Below are positions 6,745-12,733 of a stretch of DNA of 12,733 nt, one piece after another. The stretch comes from CAYNTC01 sp964432925 (lineage in GTDB: Bacteria > Planctomycetota > Phycisphaerae > Sedimentisphaerales > Anaerobacaceae), in NCBI GenBank assembly GCA_964432925.1, contig CAYSPM010000080.1, positions 1-12,733 of the forward strand, written 5' to 3'. The notes beneath the pieces are model-generated. The model was given only the letters and a program-made list of their open reading frames with translations. It was not told the DNA's origin and ran no database searches. A program made the translations under genes and the position numbers. Every line of letters begins with the position of its first letter. Positions within the stretch are counted from its first letter, which is position 1.

Positions 6745-7581
6745 TTATATTAACTTTATGAGGTTTCGCTGTCTACAATATAACGCAGCTATTATCAATT
6801 CACCTCCCAGGAATAACGCAATAGCAGGCCCTATTGAAAAATCAAGATAATATGCAAACAATAGGCCTGCCACTGAAGCTACAGCAGTTGCTGCCCAGCC
6901 TATCAGAATCCGTATGCCCCAACGGGATGATAACAAAGCTGATATCGTTGCAGGTATGATAAGATAAGCAAACACCACCACAATACCGGCTATTTGAACA
7001 GCTAATGTGATTACAATGCCCAGCAGCATATAGAAAACAAAATCCCACATTGTTGTCTTGAGGCCTTCAGCACGGGCCTGCTGGTAATTATTCGATAATC
7101 TGTTCAGCGGTTTTCGAAAAAGATAAAAACAAAATCCTACCGCCGAGAAAACAAGCAAACTAAAAACAATATCCCGCCAGTTTGTCCATAAAAGACTGCC
7201 GGATAATATTTGCTGCACATGAACATGCCCACCAGGTGCAATACCAACCAAAAATAGGGCCCCTGCCGCAGCAATTGCATAAGAGATGCCTATAACCGCC
7301 TCAAGTGAGATTTGAATAATCCTATTTCGTATCATAGAATAAAACGCGGCAGCTAACAAAACACAACCTAATGCACAGACGTACGCGACAGCAGAATCTT
7401 CGTGCACTTTGAATGCAAGGTGAGCAACAATAGAGCCGACCGCTGCAATTTGAGCCAAGGCTATATCGATAAATATGATTTCCCTTTTGAGTACGTGTAT
7501 CCCCAGATAGCCAAGAATGGAACCCATCAGGATACAAGCAAGGAAGGGTAAACATAAAATTTGTATTATTGGCGGCATCAT
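6745..7581 (-). CDS. Metal ABC transporter permease, ZnuB/TroC family (second)
   Basis: This 278-residue inner-membrane permease of the ABC-3 family carries Zn/Mn/Fe across the inner membrane as a dimer. The sequence shows 7-8 hydrophobic helices, the opening LGYLGIHVLKREIIFIDIALAQIAAVG typical of the family, the cytoplasmic coupling motif EAVIG (94-98), and GGHVHVQQILSGSLLW (117-132). The His pair in that last motif lies where the family usually has a conserved metal-path segment. ATG 7581 follows AGGAT on the minus strand with proper spacing; a second ATG is adjacent. Ten bases separate it from the upstream permease gene, so the two are co-translated and probably form a heterodimer. It is last in the operon and converges on the truncated porin, with 39 bp between stops. 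Confidence 0.9.
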   Translation of the reverse strand: MMPPIIQILCLPFLACILMGSILGYLGIHVLKREIIFIDIALAQIAAVGSIVAHLAFKVHEDSAVAYVCALGCVLLAAAFYSMIRNRIIQISLEAVIGISYAIAAAGALFLVGIAPGGHVHVQQILSGSLLWTNWRDIVFSLLVFSAVGFCFYLFRKPLNRLSNNYQQARAEGLKTTMWDFVFYMLLGIVITLAVQIAGIVVVFAYLIIPATISALLSSRWGIRILIGWAATAVASVAGLLFAYYLDFSIGPAIALFLGGELIIAALYCRQRNLIKLI

Positions 7582-7591
7582 TCATATCCTG

Positions 7592-8416
7592 TCACGCAAA
7601 CAATTTATTGTTAGAAAATAAACATCGAATAAATACAGCAGCAATGAAGAAAGCACCCAAGCACAAAACCAAGCTGGGGCCATACGGCAGATCGAAAAAA
7701 TAGGATAAGCACAGTCCAATTAAACAAGCTATAAAACCGGCAGTCCATCCTATTACAACAGCTCCAGCCCATTTTCTGGTGAACATCGCTGCGATAGCTG
7801 CCGGGATCATCAAAAACGCATACGCCAACAACACACCTGCGATGGGAACGATTAAAACCGTGATGATACCCTGAGTTGTAAACAGTAAGAAATCCCAGAA
7901 TCTTTCATTTTTCACTGCTCCAGGATTCTCTGCCAACTCGATAAACCTTCCACAAAACTTGTAATGAAACACCAATAACAAAAGATAAACCACGCTTGTC
8001 ACGCAAACCAGCGACCAGCTTATCCATAGCATAGAGCCTGCAAGAGTTTTAGTTACGTAAGCTTCGCCGCCACGAAGCTTGTCCGCCAATAAAAGCGAAG
8101 CAACCAAGGCAAGTGCATACATAATGCCGATAACCGCTTCACGAGGTATGGCATTGCTTTTCGGCTTTATTAAGGCAAGTAACAGTGCACCGAATAATAC
8201 TGCTATCATCGAAGACAAGTAAGATTGAGCTGTGCCGTATTCTATTCCCAGGCCTATGCCGGCAAGGACACCAAAAGCTGCCAACTGGTCCAAGACCAAA
8301 TCAGAAAATATCAAGGTGCGCCTGATTATGTGTAGGCCTATATAAGTGTGCAAAATCAATACAACAGCTAACAAAGCAATTTGAACCGAAAAGAATCTTA
8401 CCATCTCTGTTTCCAT
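7592..8416 (-). CDS. Metal ABC transporter permease, ZnuB/TroC family (first)
   Basis: This is a 274-residue ABC-3 family permease with the same helix layout as its downstream neighbour: IGLHIIRRTLIFSDLVLDQLAAFG near the start, EAVIG at 93-97, then GGEAYVTKTLAGSMLW. It is clearly a divergent paralogue. It lacks the His residues of the neighbour's GGHVHVQQ loop (GGEAYVTK here). The start is ATG 8416; Met5 is an alternative, and the ribosome site is weak (GAGAAG). It lies 14 bp after the substrate-binding protein. Two unlike permeases in a row are known from Mn/Fe/Zn systems of the TroCD/SitCD kind. The metal is not fixed by sequence, and the Zur-like regulator favours zinc. Confidence 0.9.
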   Translation of the reverse strand: METEMVRFFSVQIALLAVVLILHTYIGLHIIRRTLIFSDLVLDQLAAFGVLAGIGLGIEYGTAQSYLSSMIAVLFGALLLALIKPKSNAIPREAVIGIMYALALVASLLLADKLRGGEAYVTKTLAGSMLWISWSLVCVTSVVYLLLLVFHYKFCGRFIELAENPGAVKNERFWDFLLFTTQGIITVLIVPIAGVLLAYAFLMIPAAIAAMFTRKWAGAVVIGWTAGFIACLIGLCLSYFFDLPYGPSLVLCLGAFFIAAVFIRCLFSNNKLFA

Positions 8417-8430
8417 AACTACTTCTCAGA

Positions 8431-9483
8431 TTAACGCTCTTTTAGGATTCCTTTCTTTTCAGCAGCTTTTAAAAGACCATCAATCCAACAATCAACGAGC
8501 TTGAAATAATCGTCTGTGCCGGGTGCTCCACCCACGTATACGGGAACAATTACCGCTTCAGCATCTGTCCTGGCTGCGACTGTCTTTATCTTTTGCTCGT
8601 CGAAATAGTTCGCCGCCAGAATAATGCCTATGTTTCTTTCCCGCATCAGGTTAATCAGACTGGTTACATGTTTTGGTGAAGGCGGTATTCCCGGCTTTGG
8701 TTCCACGGTTCCCGCTTCTTCTAAGCCAAAAAGTTTGATAAAATAAATCCAATTCTTATGATAGGTGACAATTGGTGTTCCTCTTAGCGGAACCATCTTT
8801 TTCATCCAACCGCCAAGAAACTCAATTAGCGACTTTCCTTCAAATTCCTGCTCTTCTAAGAAGGGTATAAGTTTGCCTTGCTCAGCAAGACTGCATAAGA
8901 TGTCGCCGCCAAGCATTTCCACAAGCTCAGAACCGAATAATCGCTCGTCAATCTGCCGATGCAATTTCTTTAAGTTTTGCACGTATATTTCTTCACCCGT
9001 CGGGTCATTTTTAATCAATCCCGTAGCTATATTGCGGGCAGCCACCTTCATTTTGATAGGGCTGCATGTAACGTGAGGATTGCCGTAAATATGAACGCCA
9101 CCTTCTATTCTCGAGACAACCATTGGCTTTTCCAGAAGCTCCATTCCGGTGGATGCAGATACGTAGCCTGGCTGACCGCTTCGAATCTTCCCATTGCCGG
9201 AATTATCTATCACAGTTTGAACCCAAAGCTCCAGATCCAATCCTGTAGCGACCAAAACATCAGCATTCCGTAGGGCCGTAGCAAATGATGGCTTGGGACG
9301 AATAAAATGAGCATCTTGATCACCCCGGACAATAGCTTTAACAGTGATGCGGTCGCCACCAATATACTCTGCAAAAAAGGCATAATCCGGCAGCGTTGTT
9401 ACTACATTCAAATTCGGTTTGGCCCAAGTGCTCGTAACCGGAAAAGCCGAAGCCAATGCGATTATCAATAATATCTTTTTCAT
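8431..9483 (-). CDS. Metal ABC transporter substrate-binding protein, ZnuA/TroA-like
   Basis: This periplasmic metal-binding protein feeds the two permeases. The frame extends to a TTG at 9507 that overlaps the porin stop. The ATG at 9483 is preferred because it opens a normal signal peptide (1-21, MKKILLIIALASA... TWA) and follows GGGAG and AAGG sequences. That gives 350 residues, longer than typical ZnuA. Cluster A-1 hallmarks are LNVVTTLPDYAFFAEYIGGD at the mature start, DAHFIRPKPS (His59), GNPHVTCSP (His137), TYHKNW (His242), and an acidic ligand near NYFDE (294-296). The usual NPHxWxDP is altered to NPHVTCSP, and a segment of about 50 residues (180-230) precedes the YHKNW block. There is no His-rich loop of the ZnuA type and no lipobox. 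Zinc is likely from context; Mn cannot be ruled out. Confidence 0.87.
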   Translation of the reverse strand: MKKILLIIALASAFPVTSTWAKPNLNVVTTLPDYAFFAEYIGGDRITVKAIVRGDQDAHFIRPKPSFATALRNADVLVATGLDLELWVQTVIDNSGNGKIRSGQPGYVSASTGMELLEKPMVVSRIEGGVHIYGNPHVTCSPIKMKVAARNIATGLIKNDPTGEEIYVQNLKKLHRQIDERLFGSELVEMLGGDILCSLAEQGKLIPFLEEQEFEGKSLIEFLGGWMKKMVPLRGTPIVTYHKNWIYFIKLFGLEEAGTVEPKPGIPPSPKHVTSLINLMRERNIGIILAANYFDEQKIKTVAARTDAEAVIVPVYVGGAPGTDDYFKLVDCWIDGLLKAAEKKGILKER

Positions 9484-9503
9484 AGTAACCTTACTCCCTT
9501 CTA

Positions 9504-10781
9504 TCAATAACGCTCATGCTTATGCGGACCAGCAGCAAATACGGCCTGCAGCCAGATGACGTGTTCAGGGTTTTCTATTCCCTCACCGTTACTGTAATCA
9601 TACTCCACCCGAAACTTCACGAATGGACTCTGCCACCAAGTGATATATGGACCGACTTGCCACAGATACGGATTATCGCTTGTCACAGCCAATGGCGAGA
9701 GCGAGCTGAGGGGATTAGCGTAGCTTTTGGTATCCGGCACATAAAAGTCGCCTCTGATGCCAATATCAATCGTACGCGAAACTTTGTTTTGTAGATAGCT
9801 GTAAAAGCCCCAGGCATTGATAGTGTCAGAACCTGAACCATCTGGTGCCAGAAGCTCTTTATTTAACCAATATACTTCATTTCGCCACTCTACATTCCGG
9901 TAGCGCATTTTTTCGGTAGGCTCCCACAAGGCCGACAAATCCACACCCAACACAGTCGTTGTTTTACTGCTGTTCTGCTTAGCTTCGCCTGAAATATCCC
10001 ATTCGTCGTTCCAGCCTAAAAGGCCGGTCAGGCCCCATTCCAAATAGGTGTCTTTTGATATATCCCGGTAGTTCTTGTAGTGCGCAAGAAGGCTCGGCCT
10101 ATTGCGGGCGTTCTCACCAAACAGACGGTCGTTTTGCCCATCTGTAACTTGGAAAGTTAATTGCTGTGAAGCATCGCCAAGAGGCGGCATCATCCAGTCA
10201 AGTGACAATCCGCTTTGATTCAGACCGCCATTGCCGAAGATTTGGCGAAGAGCCAGCGGGAAGTCAACCTGGTCTAAGCCGTGTTTGTGCCAGCGGTTGA
10301 CTACGCCAAACTGCTGGCGAAACTTACCCAACGTCAAATTCAAATCTTCGGCAGCATTATGTACCGTTATGTACGCTTCGCCAAGTTCAGCTTCATCTTC
10401 GTGAAACTCTATAGCACTCTTAAATCTCGTGTACGGATCGAGCCATGACTCGATATGGATGCCCAAGGTTCGAAAATCGAAATCACTGCTTTTTTCACTT
10501 GTTGTATCATTCTGTAAAGAGAAGAGAAAATCACCGGTAACACTAATTTCCGGGTTCAAGGCTTGCAGGCCAAGACCCCCTGATTTGAAAACGGTTTCTT
10601 CTGGTTTTTCCTCAGCAGCCATTTTTTCGGCGGCCTTTGTTTTTGCCAATTGACGCAGAGAGGTTAGTTCATCCTCAGCCTTTTGTTCGGTAGCCACAGC
10701 GGAAAGCTCTTTTTCCCCCGCGGCTGTAATGTTGAATGCTGTTAGAACGAATATTATTGAAATAATAAAAATCCTTTTCAT
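9504..10781 (-). CDS. Coiled-coil porin in metal-uptake operon (full length)
   Basis: This 425-residue outer-membrane protein is predicted from ATG 10781, which follows AAGGAT by eight bases and opens a good signal peptide (1-21). Twelve extra upstream codons are possible in frame but would bury the signal. The mature protein has a short Ala/Glu/Lys-rich helical segment (about 23-60), then a beta-barrel starting TVFKSGGLGLQALNPEISVTGDF (63-85) and containing GKFRQQFGVVNRWH (152-165), DFPLALRQIFG and many alternating strands. Its end carries a short His cluster (GPHKHERY) instead of the usual terminal Phe. Similar sequences tend to be annotated as zinc-regulated outer-membrane proteins/porins, from memory. 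Its place between a Fur-family regulator and a metal SBP supports a role in passing a metal or its chelate over the outer membrane. There is no TonB box or plug, so it is a porin-like channel. Confidence 0.82.
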   Translation of the reverse strand: MKRIFIISIIFVLTAFNITAAGEKELSAVATEQKAEDELTSLRQLAKTKAAEKMAAEEKPEETVFKSGGLGLQALNPEISVTGDFLFSLQNDTTSEKSSDFDFRTLGIHIESWLDPYTRFKSAIEFHEDEAELGEAYITVHNAAEDLNLTLGKFRQQFGVVNRWHKHGLDQVDFPLALRQIFGNGGLNQSGLSLDWMMPPLGDASQQLTFQVTDGQNDRLFGENARNRPSLLAHYKNYRDISKDTYLEWGLTGLLGWNDEWDISGEAKQNSSKTTTVLGVDLSALWEPTEKMRYRNVEWRNEVYWLNKELLAPDGSGSDTINAWGFYSYLQNKVSRTIDIGIRGDFYVPDTKSYANPLSSLSPLAVTSDNPYLWQVGPYITWWQSPFVKFRVEYDYSNGEGIENPEHVIWLQAVFAAGPHKHERY

Positions 10782-10843
10782 CGTTAAAATCCTTACCACA
10801 ATTGCCTTAGCCGACAAATGTTCTTAAAAAACTTAAGACATAG

Positions 10844-10870
10844 ATAAGTTGGCATACTCTGCCGACTTAT
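10844..10870. repeat. Intercistronic hairpin between small protein and porin genes
   Basis: ATAAGTTGGC (10844-10853) and GCCGACTTAT (10861-10870) form a ten-base stem with one imperfect pair and a seven-base loop. In the minus-strand transcript the imperfect pair is C-A. About eleven bases further along comes a run of six T within CTTAAG...TTAAG. This could be a leaky terminator or an mRNA-processing/stability element that sets porin level apart from the upstream genes. Confidence 0.45.
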
Positions 10871-10900
10871 TGTAAAGTAATGAGTGTGGCGTTGCAGGTT

Positions 10901-11218
10901 CTAACGTGTGGATGGGGGAGAACGAGGAGCAGGAAGTCTGATGTGAAAAAATGATGGGGCGATTTGATAAACAAAACCAGGAGAATATTCTTCCTGGTCC
11001 ATCTTTTCGATCTTTGGTTCTGTCGGTATGCTGATCTTGTCGGTATTGTTCAACAGTGTCTGACAAATTGAACATTGGCTGGAGGTATGGTTGTCCAACT
11101 GTTTATGGCTGAACAGGTGCAGTTTCAGTGTTATCCCTGTGACCATCGCCACAAAGCAAACAGTTATAATTATCAAAACGCTTTTTCTGATTGACCGACT
11201 CAATTTACAATTTTCCAA
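10901..11218 (-). CDS. Small membrane-anchored CxxC/His protein (copy 2)
   Basis: This 105-residue protein reads from a TTG start six bases after the regulator's stop, with AAAAAGG almost touching the start codon as in copy 1. It has one hydrophobic segment (about 12-33), then HLFSHKQLDNH (His34, 38, 44), a CSIC motif (49-52), an acidic middle, and an Arg/Pro tail (HIRLPAPRSPPSTR). It has fewer Cys than copy 1 (5345-5692), but the order of elements is the same, and the gene likewise precedes a porin of the same family. I do not recognise a named family. A periplasm-facing metal- or thiol-handling protein is the best inference, given the ligand pattern and its place between a Zur-like regulator and metal-uptake genes. 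Confidence 0.62.
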   Translation of the reverse strand: MENCKLSRSIRKSVLIIITVCFVAMVTGITLKLHLFSHKQLDNHTSSQCSICQTLLNNTDKISIPTEPKIEKMDQEEYSPGFVYQIAPSFFHIRLPAPRSPPSTR

Positions 11219-11224
11219 ACCTTT

Positions 11225-11647
11225 TTAAGCGCAAGCTGGGCACAAACCTTCAAGCCGAACCTGCTGACGTTTGATAACATATCCTTTGTATGGACTCTTT
11301 ATCATCGGAGGTCTCATCTCCGTCAGGCAGTGTGTGCTGCCGCAATTCGTACAGGTAAAATGAGGGTGGCACTGTCTTTTGGTACAGTTATGCGCCAACT
11401 CAAAATGCCACGCTCTTTTGCCTGTAAAAGCCTTGTGCACCAGCCCTACATTGAGCAAAGTTTCAAGCGTGCGATAGATGCTGACTTTGTTGAAACTTTT
11501 TCTTCCTAATCTCTCTGCGATCTCGTCTTGCTTAAGCGGACCGTTCGCCTCTAAGAGTGTCTTAAGTATTGCCATCCTATTTTCTGTGCAATAAAGCTTG
11601 ACCACCTTGAGCATTTCGCGAGCTTGCATGTTAAGATCAGATTTCAC
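11225..11647 (-). CDS. Fur family transcriptional regulator, probably Zur
   Basis: This 140-residue metal-sensing repressor has the standard Fur length. The frame is open further upstream, but that part overlaps the preceding gene in another frame. GTG at 11647 is chosen because AAGGGG (11653-11658) sits five bases before it and the protein then begins where Fur proteins do. A winged helix with recognition helix KVSIYRTLETL (54-64) is followed by the dimer/metal domain: HFE (81-83), HPHF (94-97), CTNC (99-102) and CPAC (136-139). These two CxxC pairs form the structural zinc site typical of Zur/Fur. The protein starts 11 bases after the upstream His-rich membrane gene stops and ends six bases before the small CxxC gene. 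Lying inside a metal-uptake operon headed by a long dyad, it is most simply an autoregulating Zur. Fur or Mur specificity cannot be excluded. Confidence 0.88.
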   Translation of the reverse strand: MKSDLNMQAREMLKVVKLYCTENRMAILKTLLEANGPLKQDEIAERLGRKSFNKVSIYRTLETLLNVGLVHKAFTGKRAWHFELAHNCTKRQCHPHFTCTNCGSTHCLTEMRPPMIKSPYKGYVIKRQQVRLEGLCPACA

Positions 11648-11658
11648 TTCTGCCCCTT

Positions 11659-12324
11659 CTACTTGTGCTGATGTTCGTGTGAAAGACGGGTCTCTGACGT
11701 AACAAACAACAGAGGAAAGACAATGTCGCTTACGCAACATGGCAGCCAAACCGCCAGAAAAAGAAATCCGAAGCTGGCCGCGGCTTTCCATACCGACAGC
11801 TCGCCACCCAAAGCCATTAGCATGTGAAATGAAGATGCCCATGTACTTAACAATACATGTCCCGCATGGGGGAATCGCGTTCTTGGTCTGAAATATGCTA
11901 TCAGCACACCAACAATAGCTGCCGGTACCACAATATACCAGCCCTCAATGAAACCGATGTGTGCGTTTTCGACGAAACTGCCATGATGATTGTGGACGTG
12001 AACATGCATACCCAAAAGCAATTCACCAATGTACGGAATTAATGAATCGCTCAAGGTTGCAATACCAACTGATCCGAAAAAGCCCACTAAGAGAGTGAGA
12101 ATGAACTTACGCATTCTCGTATGAAGCTCGAGCATAGCAGCCGTGACCATAGCACTTAAAAGTACATGTGTAGGGTGAAATACATAGAACATGCGGTAAC
12201 TAGCATCGTGCCCGACATTTTTAAAAACGAGCATGCATATAATGCCCGTAAGTGCCCCGAATAATGTGAAAGGTGCATGATTTCTTAACTCTGCCAGAAT
12301 GACCACAAGTCTTTTGTTATTCAT
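11659..12324 (-). CDS. His-rich six-helix membrane protein of unknown family
   Basis: This 221-residue inner-membrane protein has about six hydrophobic segments (near 17-37, 49-67, 73-93, 128-145, 155-174, 181-208). It carries 17 His residues. They cluster in the long third loop (HVHVHNHH at 107-114, then Glu119 and His122), at a helix 2 entry (HPTH, 50-53), and at the C-terminus (HEHQHK, 216-221). I do not recognise the family; there is no CbiM, ZIP or CDF signature. It is the first gene of the minus-strand operon, 11 bases before the Fur-family gene, directly under the promoter with the 29-bp dyad. The His loops and position suggest zinc (or other transition metal) transport or loading. This is inference. 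ATG 12324 has only a weak ribosome site; the dense His motifs and hydrophobic pattern support coding. Confidence 0.75.
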   Translation of the reverse strand: MNNKRLVVILAELRNHAPFTLFGALTGIICMLVFKNVGHDASYRMFYVFHPTHVLLSAMVTAAMLELHTRMRKFILTLLVGFFGSVGIATLSDSLIPYIGELLLGMHVHVHNHHGSFVENAHIGFIEGWYIVVPAAIVGVLIAYFRPRTRFPHAGHVLLSTWASSFHMLMALGGELSVWKAAASFGFLFLAVWLPCCVSDIVFPLLFVTSETRLSHEHQHK

Positions 12325-12372
12325 AACTTACGGCACCATAACTGTTACAACTTCGGTTCACAATGCCAATGA

Positions 12373-12400
12373 ATTATAAGTCAATACGAAAAATATGCAA
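12373..12400 (-). promoter_or_regulatory. Promoter of the metal-uptake operon
   Basis: Read on the minus strand, TTGCAT (12400 down to 12395) and a perfect TATAAT (12378 down to 12373) are 16 bp apart, giving a start near 12366 and a leader of about 42 bases before ATG 12324. The -35 hexamer lies inside the dyad at 12389-12417, so a bound repressor would block RNA polymerase. Confidence 0.65.
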
Positions 12401-12417
12401 CTTAGTTGCATATTTTT
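12389..12417. promoter_or_regulatory. 29-bp perfect dyad, candidate Zur/Fur operator
   Basis: Two perfect 13-base arms, AAAAATATGCAAC (12389-12401) and GTTGCATATTTTT (12405-12417), flank a three-base spacer TTA. The form (A/T-rich flanks, core TGCAAC-N3-GTTGCA) is that of a dimeric repressor site. The only DNA-binding protein encoded in the operon below it is the Fur-family regulator. It could in principle also form an RNA hairpin followed by T, but its position over the -35 box argues for an operator. Confidence 0.7.
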
Positions 12418-12591
12418 TAGAAAGTTTTTTTGCTGACATTCTTCATTCTGGTCAATCCTGCATCAAGTTTAGGTTCAAATATTACCACATGGCTATTCTA
12501 TCATTTGTCTTGCTGCACATATCGCTTCTGAGCTCATGTCTGTGAAATGTTCCCTGCGATAATTGGTTCCGTCTGCCAATATCGTGGAGTC
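12418..12591. other. Non-coding spacer
   Basis: No supported gene, RNA or repeat is seen between the operator and the hairpin cluster. A 60-codon plus-strand frame spans the promoter and operator (12363-12545) but lacks family-like features. Confidence 0.5.
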
Positions 12592-12713
12592 CCACGGGCG
12601 TAGCCCGTGGCACCTTCACCTACGGCGGAACCCGCCGAAGCGCATCCGCCTTCGCTAAAGCTTCGGCGGATACCCTTCTCGCATTTCCATCCTTCGTAGC
12701 AGTAGCCTGCTAC
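12592..12713. repeat. Cluster of short GC-rich hairpins (dispersed-repeat type)
   Basis: At least four inverted repeats are packed in 122 bases. CCACGGGC/GCCCGTGG (12592-12610) has a GTA loop. CTACGGCGG/CCGCCGAAG (12620-12640) has one mismatch. ATCCGCC/GGCGGAT spans 12644-12671, and GTAGCAG/CTGCTAC spans 12696-12713. CCGCCGAAG (12632-12640) can also pair perfectly with CTTCGGCGG (12661-12669), so alternative folds compete. The unit is far more GC-rich than its surroundings and probably continues beyond the window. It resembles REP/MITE-like intergenic repeats. Copy number elsewhere cannot be seen here. Confidence 0.65.
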
Positions 12714-12733
12714 TGCGGAGGACGGACATCCAC

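Noticed and set aside
9484..9507. TTG start for the substrate-binding protein
   Set aside because: It would overlap the porin stop and add eight residues in front of a complete signal peptide.
10782..10817. Extended start of the full-length porin
   Set aside because: The ATG at 10781 has a good AAGGAT site and opens a proper signal peptide; the extension would bury it.
11648..11842. N-terminal extension of the Fur-family frame
   Set aside because: It overlaps the His-rich membrane gene in another frame. GTG at 11647 with AAGGGG upstream gives the normal Fur length.
12363..12545. Plus-strand frame of 60 codons over the operator region
   Set aside because: It spans the promoter and the 29-bp dyad of the minus-strand operon, has no ribosome site, and shows no recognisable features.
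12592..12713. CRISPR-like array
   Set aside because: The units are hairpins of different sequence and spacing, not identical direct repeats with unique spacers.

Overview
The window looks like a scaffold from a Gram-negative bacterium. It encodes outer-membrane porins, signal-peptide-bearing periplasmic proteins and C-terminal-Phe barrel proteins. Base composition is moderate, and a cluster of short GC-rich hairpins sits at the right edge. The gene mix and hairpin style would fit a Planctomycetota (Phycisphaerae-like) metagenome assembly, but that assignment is an impression and not a proof. The sequence contains a run of exactly 100 N (3688-3787), an assembly placeholder of unknown true length.

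Left part (1-3300): the tail of an Nramp-like membrane transporter, a Zn-dependent medium-chain polyol/alcohol dehydrogenase and a short-chain dehydrogenase run left to right with 13-17 bp gaps. They look like one carbohydrate- or polyol-oxidation operon. A class I mannose-6-phosphate isomerase (manA) converges on it. Middle-left (3322-4971): an Rrf2-type regulator with a perfect dyad over its -10 box, the N gap, the C-terminal half of a TauE/SafE-type permease, and a DUF2490-like exported beta-barrel protein. The Rrf2 and TauE pieces are two broken genes and not a fusion. The manA upstream region carries a near-copy of the Rrf2 promoter/operator core.

Right part (5345-12420) is the most interesting. 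On the minus strand, a tightly spaced set reads from 12324 to 6745: a six-helix His-rich membrane protein of unknown family, a Fur-family (probably Zur) regulator, a small membrane-anchored CxxC/His protein, a coiled-coil porin, a ZnuA/TroA-like metal-binding lipobox-less SBP, and two different ZnuB-type permeases. Upstream of the first gene a consensus TATAAT -10 box is overlapped on its -35 side by a 29-bp perfect dyad (13-bp arms), a strong candidate for the regulator's own operator. The parts suggest a metal (most likely zinc) route from outer membrane to cytoplasm. No ABC ATPase is present in the window. On the plus strand, facing this operon, lies a second copy of the small CxxC protein plus porin pair (5345-6705). 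Its porin has lost the C-terminal third of the barrel, so the transporter genes are flanked by an inverted, partly decayed duplication.

The last 140 bases hold at least four overlapping hairpins of a dispersed-repeat type and no gene.
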